Below are positions 5,091-14,944 of a DNA stretch of 64,000 nt, in pieces (the first letter of the stretch is position 1; each line of letters begins with the position of its first letter). The position numbers and the translations under genes are program-made. The stretch spans positions 285,265 through 349,264 of the forward strand of contig JAHFST010000001.1 of assembly GCA_023265625.1 (NCBI GenBank), written 5' to 3'. The notes under the pieces are model-generated. The model made no database searches. It had not been told where the DNA came from and saw nothing but the letters and a program-made list of their open reading frames with translations. The stretch comes from Deltaproteobacteria bacterium (GTDB lineage Bacteria > UBA10199 > JACPAL01 > JAHFST01).

Positions 5091-7553
5091 ATGTCCACTG
5101 CTATTCTTACCTGCGGATTCATTAAAATGGCCCCAGTCGTTGATTTTCTGAACGGACTGGCTCCAGTTCCATTGGGTCGCGTCCTAGGCCAGGCGGTGGA
5201 GCAACTTCGTATTCAAGGGGACCCGGTTTCTTTGGAACGGGCCGGTCGATTGGAAACATTGGCGCAAGACGGCTCAGTTGATTTTGCAAGCATTCAGGCT
5301 GAACCTGAGCTGCTACGTGCCCTTTGGGCGCCGGGGGTCCATGCCTTGTTGCGCAGGCAGGGGGATCAGGTTCTGGCGGAGGTTCTTGACGAAACTCCCT
5401 ATCTGGACGAGCCGGAACTGATGGCAGCCTTGGAGGATTGCGATGACCAGCAACGCGTGGCTATTTTGGAGGCGATGCTTCGTCAGGTGGAGATGAGGGA
5501 CAGGGTGGTTGAACAGGATTTGATTCCCATGGAGATAGGAGCGCTGGCGCACTCCGGCGGGGATATGGATGCGGTGGTGATGGCCTTATTGGCCCAGGCT
5601 TATTCTCTTCGGGATGCTCGGCAAGGATCTGATTCTTCCCAGGGAACGTTCATGATGGCGGTCATGAGTCGTCCCCGTGTGGTGCACGATACGGATGCCA
5701 GGGGGCAGGATGTAGAACGCTTAGTGGGTGGTGTGGATGCGGTTCGTTACACCGCTGGGCGCCAGAAACGTCATTTGCCGCTTCATGGGATGCGTGTGCC
5801 TTATCGGACGACGGCCCTGCCGTTGGAATGCCTGGATGCTGTGGTGGGTCGTTTCGCCCTTCACGTTTTTACCCCCACGGCGCAGCAGATAGAATCAGCG
5901 ATGACTTCTGGGCTGATTGCGAAGATGTGCACAGGGGCATTGCTTGTTTACGGGCCCAAGTCATTTAGTCAAAGTGGCCAAGATGTCGACCAATGGATGG
6001 AGCATGTTTGCGATTTGGCAGCGAGGCCAGATATTGGAACCGGTTTTCTGGCTGGATACACAGGGGCCAAGGCCGTCTTGCAAAAGAGATTGCCCGAGCT
6101 GGATGGCACGGGGGGCGCTCGTGGCCTGGATCTGGGGCTAGGGGTTAATCACTTGCAACAGGGTTTGGCCCTGGCCTCACTCTTGACGGGTGTGGCCATC
6201 GAGGATGCCGAAATTAAAACGTTACCGGGAGGGGCAAATATTCATGTGTTTACCAATCTTGCCATGCCTATTTCTCTCCGGATCTCCGTGTATGATGACG
6301 CCGATCTGCGACGGACCCAGCGGCTGTTTGCCATCTACAAAAATGTGTATTCCTGTATTATTTTCAAGGAGCTCTATGCCTGGATCTGGCATGCACTGGA
6401 ACAGAACGGGGGAGAACTATCAGACTCGATAGTCAGGGACGCAGAATGTCGCCATGCAGAATTGATGCAGGAATCAGAGGTAGACATTGTTAAAATTATC
6501 ACGGAAGTGGAAGGGATGGATCCGGATAAGGCGGTCGTACTAGGTCTCTCTTTGAAGGATGCCCGTGAGAGTTGGCGGGTCAAGAAAATGCCGTTGTTGA
6601 TCCAATTGATTCGGAACCTGTTTTTTGCCAGTTATGAAAAACAGACCGTGGAGGGCATTGAGCGTTGGCGACTCAATTCCGCTAAGGTAAGGATAGCGAT
6701 CGATGAATGGTTAGCCCAAGTTACCGATGCGGTGGCGACCCGAAACCCTGTGGCGGGGATCTCGGTGCCTGCGAGCCGTGATGCGGTTCGCTACGGTTTG
6801 GCGACCAGTCTGAGTGCCTTGCGGCCCAAAGATATGACCTTTGAGGCCATGACCACGCTCTCGCGCCTCCTGATCCGACTTTCTGCCGACCAAATAGAAC
6901 GGATGCCAAACAGGATGAAGACCTTTATTGCGGAGGCCCGCCAGATGACGGTACCCCAGGTGATCCCTCCGGAGATTCGGGAAGACCTGGCAGATCTGGC
7001 TGGTTTCATCGCCAAGGCGATGGCTGGGAGAACTCCCTCGGCCGAGGAAGCCCATGCCTTTTTTCATGAGGCTATTTCGCAACGTACCCTGACCGGGTCG
7101 ACACGTTGGAAGGTGAGTACGGCAGAATTTTTTCTCCAGGCGGTTGACTCTTTGAAAAAACATCTGCAGATAGCCATGAGTTTGATTGACACCTATGGCC
7201 CCCAACATGCCAAACTTGCCGCGCCTTACCTGAGTCAGATGAAGGCCATGGTGACTAACATGGACCGGTTACTCGAAGCGACCCGTCGGGCGAATGGAAA
7301 AAAAGTTTTGCAACCGACTGAGATACGCATGCTCCTGGTCGCTTTAAAGGGATTGCTTGGTGAAGGCGATCGAATCTACGTGGGCGAAGAAGGCGGATCA
7401 GGGCAGGGTGTTGGAGAATCTTTCGCGGCGGTCATGACCGACCTTGGGGCGCGGATGGCGCTCATTTTTGCCTATCTGGACAGTGACGATCGTTCCGGGA
7501 GATTTCCTTACCCCACTGGCTACGGCCGATTTTTAGAGGTTCGACCCCAGTAG
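5091..7553 (+). CDS. large unknown protein (820 aa)
   Basis: Start at ATG 5091 is supported by GGGAG eight bases upstream; ATG 5127 is an alternative. No signal peptide or membrane helix is evident and the composition is that of a soluble, mostly helical protein. A central stretch (residues about 370-440, including LPGGANIHVFTNLAMPISLRISVYDDADL) looks beta-rich, and the C-terminal 150 residues are helical before a short GRFPYPTGYGRFLEV tail. Codon use is like the housekeeping genes. I do not recognise a family. The gene stands alone, followed by an AT-rich spacer. Confidence 0.7.
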   Translation: MSTAILTCGFIKMAPVVDFLNGLAPVPLGRVLGQAVEQLRIQGDPVSLERAGRLETLAQDGSVDFASIQAEPELLRALWAPGVHALLRRQGDQVLAEVLDETPYLDEPELMAALEDCDDQQRVAILEAMLRQVEMRDRVVEQDLIPMEIGALAHSGGDMDAVVMALLAQAYSLRDARQGSDSSQGTFMMAVMSRPRVVHDTDARGQDVERLVGGVDAVRYTAGRQKRHLPLHGMRVPYRTTALPLECLDAVVGRFALHVFTPTAQQIESAMTSGLIAKMCTGALLVYGPKSFSQSGQDVDQWMEHVCDLAARPDIGTGFLAGYTGAKAVLQKRLPELDGTGGARGLDLGLGVNHLQQGLALASLLTGVAIEDAEIKTLPGGANIHVFTNLAMPISLRISVYDDADLRRTQRLFAIYKNVYSCIIFKELYAWIWHALEQNGGELSDSIVRDAECRHAELMQESEVDIVKIITEVEGMDPDKAVVLGLSLKDARESWRVKKMPLLIQLIRNLFFASYEKQTVEGIERWRLNSAKVRIAIDEWLAQVTDAVATRNPVAGISVPASRDAVRYGLATSLSALRPKDMTFEAMTTLSRLLIRLSADQIERMPNRMKTFIAEARQMTVPQVIPPEIREDLADLAGFIAKAMAGRTPSAEEAHAFFHEAISQRTLTGSTRWKVSTAEFFLQAVDSLKKHLQIAMSLIDTYGPQHAKLAAPYLSQMKAMVTNMDRLLEATRRANGKKVLQPTEIRMLLVALKGLLGEGDRIYVGEEGGSGQGVGESFAAVMTDLGARMALIFAYLDSDDRSGRFPYPTGYGRFLEVRPQ

Positions 7554-7660
7554 AAACACCATAATTCATTATTAAATACCTTTATTTTTATCCAAAAAAG
7601 TGGTATTTATAGCCATATAAATAGCCAAATTTAAATATTTATTAATAAAATCATGCAGAT
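7554..7660 (+). promoter_or_regulatory. AT-rich spacer before the DUF4143 ATPase gene
   Basis: Strongly AT-rich compared with both flanks. It contains an inverted repeat TAAATACC / GGTATTTA and closely spaced ATAGCCA / ATAGCCA words. It probably holds the promoter of the next gene; no ribosome binding site is obvious before ATG 7661. Confidence 0.35.
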
Positions 7661-8956
7661 ATGAAAAGAGATCTTTTTCAGGAAATGAGGGCTTGGAAAG
7701 TGGCCCCCTCCAGGAAACCGCTGCTGATTCGTGGGGCGAGGCAGGTGGGTAAGTCTTGGTTGGTGCGGAAGTTGGGGGAGAGTTTTGAGAATTTTGTCGA
7801 GATCAATTTCGAAGAAAATCGGGAGATTGAGACTTTTTTTGCGGGAAATCTTGAGCCGGAGGCCTTGTTATTTCACTTATCAAACTATCTGGGTGTGTCC
7901 ATCACGCCGGGCAAGACCCTGCTTTTTTTTGACGAGATACAAACCTGCCCTCGTGCCCTTTTGGCGCTGCGATATTTTTACGAAAAGATGCCCGACCTGC
8001 ACGTGACGGCTGCGGGATCATTGATAGAGTTTGATCTGCAGCATCTCTCATTTCCAGTGGGACGCCTGCAGTGTCTCTATCTTCACCCCTTATCCTTTGG
8101 TGAATTTTTGCAGGCGATAGGCAGGGGGGCAATGAGGGAACTATTGCGGCAACAGCGGGAGGTGCCGGAACCGATTCATCGACAACTGATGGAGCATGTG
8201 CGTGATTACTCCATCATCGGGGGGTTGCCGGAGGTGGTGCAGTGTTTTGTCACTTCAAAAAATATTCCACGGTGTCAGGAAATACAGACCGGTATTTTAG
8301 AAACTTATCGGAGCGATTTTGGCAAATATGCGCGCCGGAGCCAGATCAAGTATGTTCGCCTCCTGTTTGATTCCCTGTGCCTGCAACTGGGAAAAAAGTT
8401 CCAATATGCCCATGTCTCGCAGGATGTGCGCAGTCGCGAACTCTCCCAAGCCTTGGACTTGTTGGAGATGGCGGGGATTGTCCACAAGGTGTACCATTCA
8501 AATGCCAATGCGATGCCGCTGGAGGCTGAGATCAATCGAAAAAAATTTAAGGTTCTCTTTTTTGATCTTGGATTGGCCAATCGAATTGCCGGATTCGAGA
8601 TAAAGGACTTATTCAAGGATCCCGACATTAGCGCGGTTCATAAAGGGCGCTTGGCCGAATTGTTTGTCGGTCTGGAACTGGCAGCGTACACCTCTCCCCT
8701 GGAACGTCCCCGACTCCACTACTGGCATCGCGAAGAACCGGCGAGTAACGCGGAAGTCGACTATGTCATCGTCAAGGAAGCGGAGATTGTCCCGATTGAG
8801 GTGAAGAGTGGTACGGGAGGCCGCCTGACTAGTTTGAGACGGTTTCTTTCGGAAAAAAACAAGCCTCTCGGTATCCGGATCGGCAGCAATCCGTATGCTG
8901 AAGAGGAGATGCTTCGTTTTGTGCCATTCTACGCGATCGAGTCCTTGAAAACCTAA
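7661..8956 (+). CDS. AAA ATPase with DUF4143 domain
   Basis: 431 residues. Walker A is GARQVGKS (about residues 25-32) and Walker B LLFFDEIQ (about 86-93), followed by TAAGSLIEF, the sensor-like motif of the AAA_14 family. The C-terminal half ([15 protein letters not shown] ... [19 protein letters not shown] ... PIEVKSG) is DUF4143, which resembles a PD-(D/E)XK nuclease fold with D, E and K in the expected order. Proteins of this class are common in many genomes, often horizontally acquired, with no settled role. Its stop overlaps that of the convergent ssb gene by 4 bases. Confidence 0.9.
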   Translation: MKRDLFQEMRAWKVAPSRKPLLIRGARQVGKSWLVRKLGESFENFVEINFEENREIETFFAGNLEPEALLFHLSNYLGVSITPGKTLLFFDEIQTCPRALLALRYFYEKMPDLHVTAAGSLIEFDLQHLSFPVGRLQCLYLHPLSFGEFLQAIGRGAMRELLRQQREVPEPIHRQLMEHVRDYSIIGGLPEVVQCFVTSKNIPRCQEIQTGILETYRSDFGKYARRSQIKYVRLLFDSLCLQLGKKFQYAHVSQDVRSRELSQALDLLEMAGIVHKVYHSNANAMPLEAEINRKKFKVLFFDLGLANRIAGFEIKDLFKDPDISAVHKGRLAELFVGLELAAYTSPLERPRLHYWHREEPASNAEVDYVIVKEAEIVPIEVKSGTGGRLTSLRRFLSEKNKPLGIRIGSNPYAEEEMLRFVPFYAIESLKT

Positions 8957-9396
8957 AACGGAATATCATCATCCGAACTCCCCAGCGCCGAAGGAACATC
9001 CGAAGAAAATTCAGGCTGAGGTTGGGAGCTCTCATGGCTGGCGGCCGCGTCGCCACCTCGACCGGCGCCCGATCCGAGAAATGTCACCTGATTGGCAATA
9101 ATTTCCGTGGTGCTGCGTTTGCCGCCTTCTTTGTCATTCCATTGCCGGGTTTGGAGCCGGCCTTCGATGTAAACCTGCCGTCCCTTTTTGAGGTATTCCT
9201 TGCAGTTTTCTCCCTGTTTGCCAAACACGACGATGCGATGCCATTCCGTCTTCTCTCCGGGATTGCCATCCTTGCCGCTCCAACGTTCGGTGGTCGCGAT
9301 ATTAAAATTAACCACGGCCTGACCACTGGGCAACGATCGCAACTCCGGATCACCGCCCAAATTTCCCACGAGGATCACTTTATTGACACTGGCCAT
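8953..9396 (-). CDS. ssb: single-stranded DNA-binding protein
   Basis: 147 residues. It begins with the OB-fold ([20 protein letters not shown] ... [30 protein letters not shown]), then a flexible glycine/serine/glutamine linker, and ends DDDIPF, the acidic tip that recruits replication and repair partners. It coats single-stranded DNA during replication, repair and recombination. GGAGGGG lies at the right distance before ATG 9396. Stand-alone, not in the common rpsF-ssb-rpsR arrangement. Confidence 0.96.
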   Translation of the reverse strand: MASVNKVILVGNLGGDPELRSLPSGQAVVNFNIATTERWSGKDGNPGEKTEWHRIVVFGKQGENCKEYLKKGRQVYIEGRLQTRQWNDKEGGKRSTTEIIANQVTFLGSGAGRGGDAAASHESSQPQPEFSSDVPSALGSSDDDIPF

Positions 9397-9534
9397 AACC
9401 CCTCCTTTTTGGGATACCCTAAGGATCTTTCCTTGAGTTCGTCAATGAGAATGTGACGGTGGCGAGAACTTTTCTTGACGGGTGGCGTAAGCCCCGATAG
9501 AACACCGCCCCATGATCGTTGGGGACCTTCTCGG

Positions 9535-10845
9535 ATGACCGACCTCGCAGTTCTCATTCTGGCGGCTGGCAAGGGAGAAAGGATGCAATCCGAGCTCCCT
9601 AAGGTGCTGCATCCCTTGGGAGGGATTCCCCTGCTGGGTCATGTGCTCCAGGCGGCGGCCGTATTAAAACCAAAAAAAGTTGTCGCGGTGATCGGGCACA
9701 AGGCCGAAGAGGTTCGGCAGGCCTTTGTCAAACATCCGAGTGTTCAATGGGTTTTACAGCCCAAGCAGTTGGGGACGGCTCATGCGGTGCGCATGGCCCT
9801 GCCCCTGTTACGAGGGTTTAAGGGGCGGGTCTTGATTTTGTACGGCGATGTGCCGCTGCTGCGCGCGGAGACCTTGAGTCAGATGCTTCAACTGGCCAAG
9901 GAAAAAGACTCCGATGTGATGTTGGCGACCACCCATCTCCCCGTCCCGACCGGCTATGGCCGTATTGTCCGTAATGAGCGTGGTGAAGTTTCGGGGATTG
10001 TGGAAGAAAAAGAGGCCACACCGCAACAACGGGGTATCTTGGAGGTCAATCCCGGGATTTATTTGGTCAAGGCGGAGTTGCTGAACTTATTGAGCCGGAT
10101 CCAACCCAGCGCCGTCAAACGTGAATACTACCTGACAGACTTAATCGTGGAAACCTTGAAGGATGGAAAAAAGGTGACCTCCTACATTGTGAAAGACTCT
10201 GACGAAGTCTTGGGAATCAATACGCGTGTGGATTTGGCCCGTGTCAGTCGCCTCTTGCAACAAAGGGTCAATCGTTCGTGGATGGATCGAGGTGTCACGC
10301 TCGTCGCGCCTGATCATACTTGGATTGAAACCACAGTGGTGTTGGCGCGGGATGTCGTCATTCATCCCGGCGTGGTATTGACGGGGCAGACGAGGATTGC
10401 GAGCGGGGCCCAGATTTTTTCCCATTCGGTGATTGAAGACAGTGTCATTGAGTCGGGGGCTAGGATTGGCCCTTTTGCCCATCTGAGGCCGGGGACGGTG
10501 GTGGGGGAGAGATCGCATATTGGAAATTTTGTGGAGACGAAGAAGGCCATCTTGCAAAAAGACGTGAAGGCCAATCACCTGAGCTATTTAGGCGATGTCT
10601 CGATTGGTTCCGGCACCAACGTGGGGGCGGGTACGATCACCTGCAATTATGATGGGAAGAAAAAACATCGTACGGAGATCGGGAAAAATGTTTTTATCGG
10701 GAGCGATACCCAGTTGGTCGCCCCGGTCAAGGTGGGGGACCGGGCCTTGATTGGTGCTGGGACGACCGTGACGAAGGATGTGCCCGCCGGCAGTTTGGTA
10801 CTCTCGCGAGTTTCGCAAGTAAACGTCGGAAAAAAAAGAAAATGA
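9535..10845 (+). CDS. glmU: bifunctional UDP-GlcNAc pyrophosphorylase
   Basis: 436 residues from ATG 9535; the frame extends upstream to 9475 but the family begins at LAVLILAAGKGERM. The N-terminal nucleotidyltransferase has the LAAGKGERM loop, LYGDVPLL and a VEEKEAT segment; the C-terminal half is a left-handed beta-helix of hexapeptide repeats with GNFVETKKA and AGTITCNYDGKKKHRTEIG, the acetyltransferase signature. It acetylates glucosamine-1-phosphate and converts the product to UDP-GlcNAc for peptidoglycan and LPS. It forms an operon with glmS, 4 bases downstream. Confidence 0.95.
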   Translation: MTDLAVLILAAGKGERMQSELPKVLHPLGGIPLLGHVLQAAAVLKPKKVVAVIGHKAEEVRQAFVKHPSVQWVLQPKQLGTAHAVRMALPLLRGFKGRVLILYGDVPLLRAETLSQMLQLAKEKDSDVMLATTHLPVPTGYGRIVRNERGEVSGIVEEKEATPQQRGILEVNPGIYLVKAELLNLLSRIQPSAVKREYYLTDLIVETLKDGKKVTSYIVKDSDEVLGINTRVDLARVSRLLQQRVNRSWMDRGVTLVAPDHTWIETTVVLARDVVIHPGVVLTGQTRIASGAQIFSHSVIEDSVIESGARIGPFAHLRPGTVVGERSHIGNFVETKKAILQKDVKANHLSYLGDVSIGSGTNVGAGTITCNYDGKKKHRTEIGKNVFIGSDTQLVAPVKVGDRALIGAGTTVTKDVPAGSLVLSRVSQVNVGKKRK

Positions 10846-10849
10846 AATT

Positions 10850-12679
10850 ATGTGCGGAATAGTTGGGTACGTCGGCCATAGAAATTCCACCGAAATTTTA
10901 TTAGATGGGCTTCGCCGCCTGGAGTATCGCGGTTATGACTCTGCTGGTCTGGCTGTTTTAGGTGGACGCGGTGTCACGATTGTCAGGGCTCAAGGCAAGC
11001 TGAAGGCTCTCGAAGAAAAACTCAAACAACATTGGCCGCAGGGCCCGCTTGGTATCGGACACACCCGTTGGGCGACTCATGGTCGACCCTCGGAGACCAA
11101 TGCCCATCCTCATCAAGCCGGCCCGATTGTTTTGGTGCACAATGGTATCATTGAGAATTACCAGGAACTGCGTCACTTCCTGGCCAAGAAGGGACATACC
11201 ATCAAATCGGAGACGGACACGGAGATCGTCTGTCATCTCATCCAACAGCGCCTCTACGATGGGCTCAGTATGGAGCAGGCCTTTCATCATGTCTTGGGAG
11301 AGTTGCGCGGTTCTTATGCCCTCGTGGTGATGAACACCAACGAACCGGGGCGTCTTTATGTGGCCCGGCAGGGGAGTCCGCTTGTGATCGGGGTGGGCAA
11401 GGGGGAGTCGTTCGCCGCCTCGGATGTGTCGGCGTTTCTTCCCTATACGCGCCAGGCGATTTTTTTGGAGGACAATGATTGGGGGATGCTCAGCGCGAGC
11501 CAAGCGGTATTTTATGATCGTAAGGGCAATCGCGTGAAACGCCCCTTGAAGAAGATCGTTTGGAATCAGACACAGGCCGAAAAGGGCGGCTTTAAGCATT
11601 TTATGCTGAAGGAGATTTGCGAGCAGCCCCGTATTTTGATGGATACCTTGGCCAATCGGACGGTGGAAAAACAGAAGCGGGTTTTTTTGGAAGGGGTGGC
11701 AAAGGTCCTGAAGGGAAAATTCCCCTATAATAAGATTTATATCATCGCCTGCGGGACTTCTTATCATGCGGGGCTGGTGGGTAAGTATCTCATCGAGGAG
11801 ATGGCGCGTCTCCCCGTCATGGTGGATCAGGCCTCGGAGTTTCGTTATCGACGACCGATCATTGACCGTAGGACCTTGCTTATTGCCATCAGCCAATCCG
11901 GCGAGACGGCGGATACTTTGGCCGCCCTCAAAGAGGCGAAGTCTCAAGGGGCCAAGATTATCTCTATTTGTAATGTGATTGATGCCTCGATCCCACGCGC
12001 TTCGCATGCGACCCTCTACACGCGTGCCGGGCCTGAGATCGGGGTGGCCTCCACCAAGGCCTTTACGACTCAGGTGGCGGTTTTGATCTTATTGGCCCTC
12101 CATTTAGGACGGGGTCAGGGAAAAATTAGTTCCGGTTTTGTCGACGAGGCCATCTCGGCCTTGTTGCGCGTCCCCAGTCAAATGGAATGGATTTTGAAAC
12201 GGAGCAAGTCGATTGAGGCGATGGCTAAAAAGTATGCCAAACGTTCGAGCTTTCTCTATTTTGGCCGTGGGGTGAATTTTCCCATCGCCTTAGAGGGGGC
12301 CTTAAAGCTGAAGGAGATTTCCTATATTCATGCCGAGGGTTATTCGGCGGGGGAGATGAAACATGGGCCGATCGCCTTGATCGACAAGGGTATGCCGGTG
12401 GTGGTGTTGGCCCCCCAAGATAAGACCTATGAGAAGGTGTTGTCGAATATTGCCGAGGTCAAGGCACGCGGGGCCTCGGTGATTGCCGTGGGTACGGAGG
12501 GAGACCGGGAGTTGGCTCGGCATGTGGATGATCTCCTGCTGATTCCGCCAGCGCCTTGGTATGTGACGCCTTTGCTTGAGTCGATCCCCATGCAGCTGTT
12601 GGCGTATCATATGGCGATTTGTCGTGGAACGGATGTGGATCAGCCGCGGAATTTGGCGAAAAGCGTCACGGTCGAGTGA
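10850..12679 (+). CDS. glmS: glucosamine-fructose-6-phosphate aminotransferase
   Basis: 609 residues. The protein starts MCGIVGYVG; the N-terminal cysteine becomes the glutaminase nucleophile after methionine removal. The glutaminase domain has HTRWATHG and HNGIIENY; two SIS isomerase domains follow (IIACGTSYHAG ... ISQSGETADT; FGRGVNFPIALEGALKLKEISYIHAEGYSAGE) with the conserved C-terminal DQPRNLAKSVTVE. It makes glucosamine-6-phosphate, the first step of UDP-GlcNAc synthesis. It directly follows glmU with almost no spacer, so there is no room for a glmS ribozyme. Confidence 0.97.
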   Translation: MCGIVGYVGHRNSTEILLDGLRRLEYRGYDSAGLAVLGGRGVTIVRAQGKLKALEEKLKQHWPQGPLGIGHTRWATHGRPSETNAHPHQAGPIVLVHNGIIENYQELRHFLAKKGHTIKSETDTEIVCHLIQQRLYDGLSMEQAFHHVLGELRGSYALVVMNTNEPGRLYVARQGSPLVIGVGKGESFAASDVSAFLPYTRQAIFLEDNDWGMLSASQAVFYDRKGNRVKRPLKKIVWNQTQAEKGGFKHFMLKEICEQPRILMDTLANRTVEKQKRVFLEGVAKVLKGKFPYNKIYIIACGTSYHAGLVGKYLIEEMARLPVMVDQASEFRYRRPIIDRRTLLIAISQSGETADTLAALKEAKSQGAKIISICNVIDASIPRASHATLYTRAGPEIGVASTKAFTTQVAVLILLALHLGRGQGKISSGFVDEAISALLRVPSQMEWILKRSKSIEAMAKKYAKRSSFLYFGRGVNFPIALEGALKLKEISYIHAEGYSAGEMKHGPIALIDKGMPVVVLAPQDKTYEKVLSNIAEVKARGASVIAVGTEGDRELARHVDDLLLIPPAPWYVTPLLESIPMQLLAYHMAICRGTDVDQPRNLAKSVTVE

Positions 12680-12695
12680 ATCATAACACCCCCTA

Positions 12696-12718
12696 CCCCC
12701 TCTTACCTTAAGAGGGGG
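12696..12718 (+). repeat. hairpin covering the helicase ribosome binding site
   Basis: CCCCCTCTTA (12696-12705) and TAAGAGGGGG (12709-12718) are a perfect 10-bp inverted repeat with a 3-base loop. The right arm is the start of GGGGGAGGA, the ribosome binding site of the helicase gene. It also resembles the C-run/G-run palindromes at 36361-36470. Confidence 0.6.
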
Positions 12719-12728
12719 AGGACTACCT

Positions 12729-12760
12729 ATGGAACTAAACCCAGATGGAACTAAACCCAG
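12729..12760 (+). repeat. 16-bp tandem duplication at helicase start
   Basis: ATGGAACTAAACCCAG occurs twice in direct tandem (12729-12744 and 12745-12760). Each copy contains an ATG. Only the second is in frame with the helicase; the first, at the ideal distance from the ribosome binding site, is frame-shifted and stops after about 32 codons. Confidence 0.95.
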
Positions 12761-14943
12761 AACAATTGGTTGCCGTCCAACACATCGACGGCCCCATTCT
12801 CGTGTTGGCCGGCGCCGGGAGTGGTAAGACCCGGGTTATCATTCAGCGGATTGCCTACCTCGTCCAAGAACAGCATGTTTCACCTTACAACATCCTGGCG
12901 GTGACCTTTACCAATAAGGCGGCGGGGGAGATGAAGGAGAGGATCGCGCGTTTGTTGGGCGGTGGTAGCCAGTCGCTGTGGATTTCCACGTTTCACTCTG
13001 CCTGTTTGCGCATCTTGCGGCAATCCATCGATCGCCTCGGGTATCCGCGTGATTTTCTTGTCTATGATGACGACGATCAAAAAACCCTGCTCAAAAATTG
13101 CCTGAAGGAGTTGAAACTGGATGACAAGGTCTTTCCCCTCAAGGGCGTGGCGGCCAAGATTAATGCGGCCAAGAATGAGTTGATTGATCCGGACCACTAC
13201 GGGGCCAAGGATCAGGAGTTTTTTGTGGAACGGATGGTGGAGTTGTATCGTCTCTATCAGCGCAAGTTACGGGAAAACAAGGCCCTCGATTTTGGTGATT
13301 TGATCTGCAAATGCGTGGAACTGTTTCAACAGCATCCCCAGGTGCTCCATCATTATCAGAACCTGTTTCGCTATATCATGATCGATGAGTATCAGGATAC
13401 CAACCATGCCCAGTATGTCTTGGTCAGATTGTTGGCCTCGGGGCATCGGAATCTCTGCGTGGTGGGAGATGAGGATCAATCCATCTACCGCTGGCGCGGG
13501 GCCAACGTGCAAAACATCCTCGATTTTGAGAAAGACAATCCCGGGACGCGGGTCATTAAGTTGGAGCAGAATTATCGTTCAACCCAAACCATCCTCACCT
13601 TGGCGACGCGCGTGGTGGAGAATAATCAGAGTCGGAAGGGGAAGGTGCTTTGGACGCAAAACGAACCGGGCGAGAAGGGGTTGCATTTTTTGGCGGCCGA
13701 TGAACGGTTGGAGGCCGGGTTTGTGGCGGAGGAAATTACTCGACTGCAATTGGGGCAGCAGGCGCGTTACAGTGATTGCGCCATTTTTTATCGGACCAAT
13801 GCCCAGTCGCGGGTTTTTGAAGAAGAATTGCGGCGCCACAAGATCCCCTACAAGATTTTTGGCGGCATGAAGTTTTATGAGCGGATGGAGATCAAGGACA
13901 TCTTGGCCTATCTCCGCTTGCTGATTCATCCTGAGGATTCCGTGAGTCTCCAGCGCGTGCTGAATGTGCCGGCGCGGGGGATTGGGCAAAAGACCGTTGA
14001 ATCCATCATGGCCGAGGCGATGCGGGCGGGTATTTCTTTGTATGAGACGATCCAGCGCATCTGTGAAGGCGGCAAGGAAAAGATGCGTGACTTTGTGCAA
14101 CTGATCGAGGGGTTAAAGTTAGCGATGGATGAGCTTGGGTTAGCGGCCTTGGTGGAGGCGGTGATCGATAAAAGTGGTTACCGTGCGATGCTCAAAAAGG
14201 AAGGGACGATTGAGGCGGAGGGGCGCTTGGAGAATTTGGAGGAATTGCTCAATGTTTTGAGCGAGTATGCCACCGAACAGGCGGATCGAGAACCCCGACC
14301 GACGACTCGGGAACTCTTAGGGACTTTTTTAGATGAAGTTGCCCTCGTGGGGCAGACCGACAATGTTGATCCCGAGCAAGGGGTTGTGTCTCTCATGACC
14401 CTCCATCTGGCCAAGGGGTTGGAGTTTCCCTATGTTTTTTTGGTGGGGATGGAAGAAGGCTTGTTTCCGCATAGCCGTTCACTCGATGAGGAAGAGGAGA
14501 TGGAGGAGGAACGCAGGCTTTGCTATGTGGGGATCACCCGTGCTCGGAAGAAAATTTATCTCACGAATGCCCAGCGTCGCCGACTCTACGGGGGCGACCA
14601 ATTCAATCTCCCCTCCCGTTTCTTGGATGAGATGCCGCAGGAGTTGTTAGAACAGGCGGGTCTACCGCAAGGCTGGGGGCAAAAACCAAAAGGGCGATGG
14701 GGGGATGAGGTCTGGTCTCATGAAGCAATGCCTTCGTATGATCAACCAGATCCAACCTACAGTGACCACGGCGAGTCAGACGCAGGCGTCAAGATTGGCA
14801 TGAAGGTTCGTCATACCCTGTTTGGTCCCGGTGTGATCAAACGTCGTGAAGGGAAGGGTGAGGGTGAGAAAGTCACTGTTTACTTTGAAGATGGGCGGGT
14901 GAAGGTGTTGATGTTGAAATTTGCCAATTTGGATTTGGGGTAG
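12745..14943 (+). CDS. pcrA: UvrD/PcrA-type DNA helicase
   Basis: 732 residues, a superfamily 1A 3'-5' helicase for nucleotide excision and mismatch repair and for clearing protein roadblocks. Motif I AGAGSGKT is near residue 22, then motif Ia TFTNKAA, motif II DEYQDTN, motif III GDEDQSIYRWRGA, motif IV LEQNYRST, motif V VSLMTLHLAKGLEF and motif VI GITRARKK. The C-terminal 50 residues (GMKVRHTLFGPGVIKRREG ... VTVYFEDGRVKVLMLKFANLDLG) are the UvrD Tudor-like tail. The in-frame ATG is the second of a tandem duplication, 25 bases from the ribosome binding site. A diverged second copy of the 3' end lies at 16851-16952. Confidence 0.93.
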   Translation: MELNPEQLVAVQHIDGPILVLAGAGSGKTRVIIQRIAYLVQEQHVSPYNILAVTFTNKAAGEMKERIARLLGGGSQSLWISTFHSACLRILRQSIDRLGYPRDFLVYDDDDQKTLLKNCLKELKLDDKVFPLKGVAAKINAAKNELIDPDHYGAKDQEFFVERMVELYRLYQRKLRENKALDFGDLICKCVELFQQHPQVLHHYQNLFRYIMIDEYQDTNHAQYVLVRLLASGHRNLCVVGDEDQSIYRWRGANVQNILDFEKDNPGTRVIKLEQNYRSTQTILTLATRVVENNQSRKGKVLWTQNEPGEKGLHFLAADERLEAGFVAEEITRLQLGQQARYSDCAIFYRTNAQSRVFEEELRRHKIPYKIFGGMKFYERMEIKDILAYLRLLIHPEDSVSLQRVLNVPARGIGQKTVESIMAEAMRAGISLYETIQRICEGGKEKMRDFVQLIEGLKLAMDELGLAALVEAVIDKSGYRAMLKKEGTIEAEGRLENLEELLNVLSEYATEQADREPRPTTRELLGTFLDEVALVGQTDNVDPEQGVVSLMTLHLAKGLEFPYVFLVGMEEGLFPHSRSLDEEEEMEEERRLCYVGITRARKKIYLTNAQRRRLYGGDQFNLPSRFLDEMPQELLEQAGLPQGWGQKPKGRWGDEVWSHEAMPSYDQPDPTYSDHGESDAGVKIGMKVRHTLFGPGVIKRREGKGEGEKVTVYFEDGRVKVLMLKFANLDLG

Positions 14944-14944
14944 A

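Noticed and set aside
10846-10849. glmS ribozyme
   Set aside because: Only 4 bases lie between glmU and glmS.
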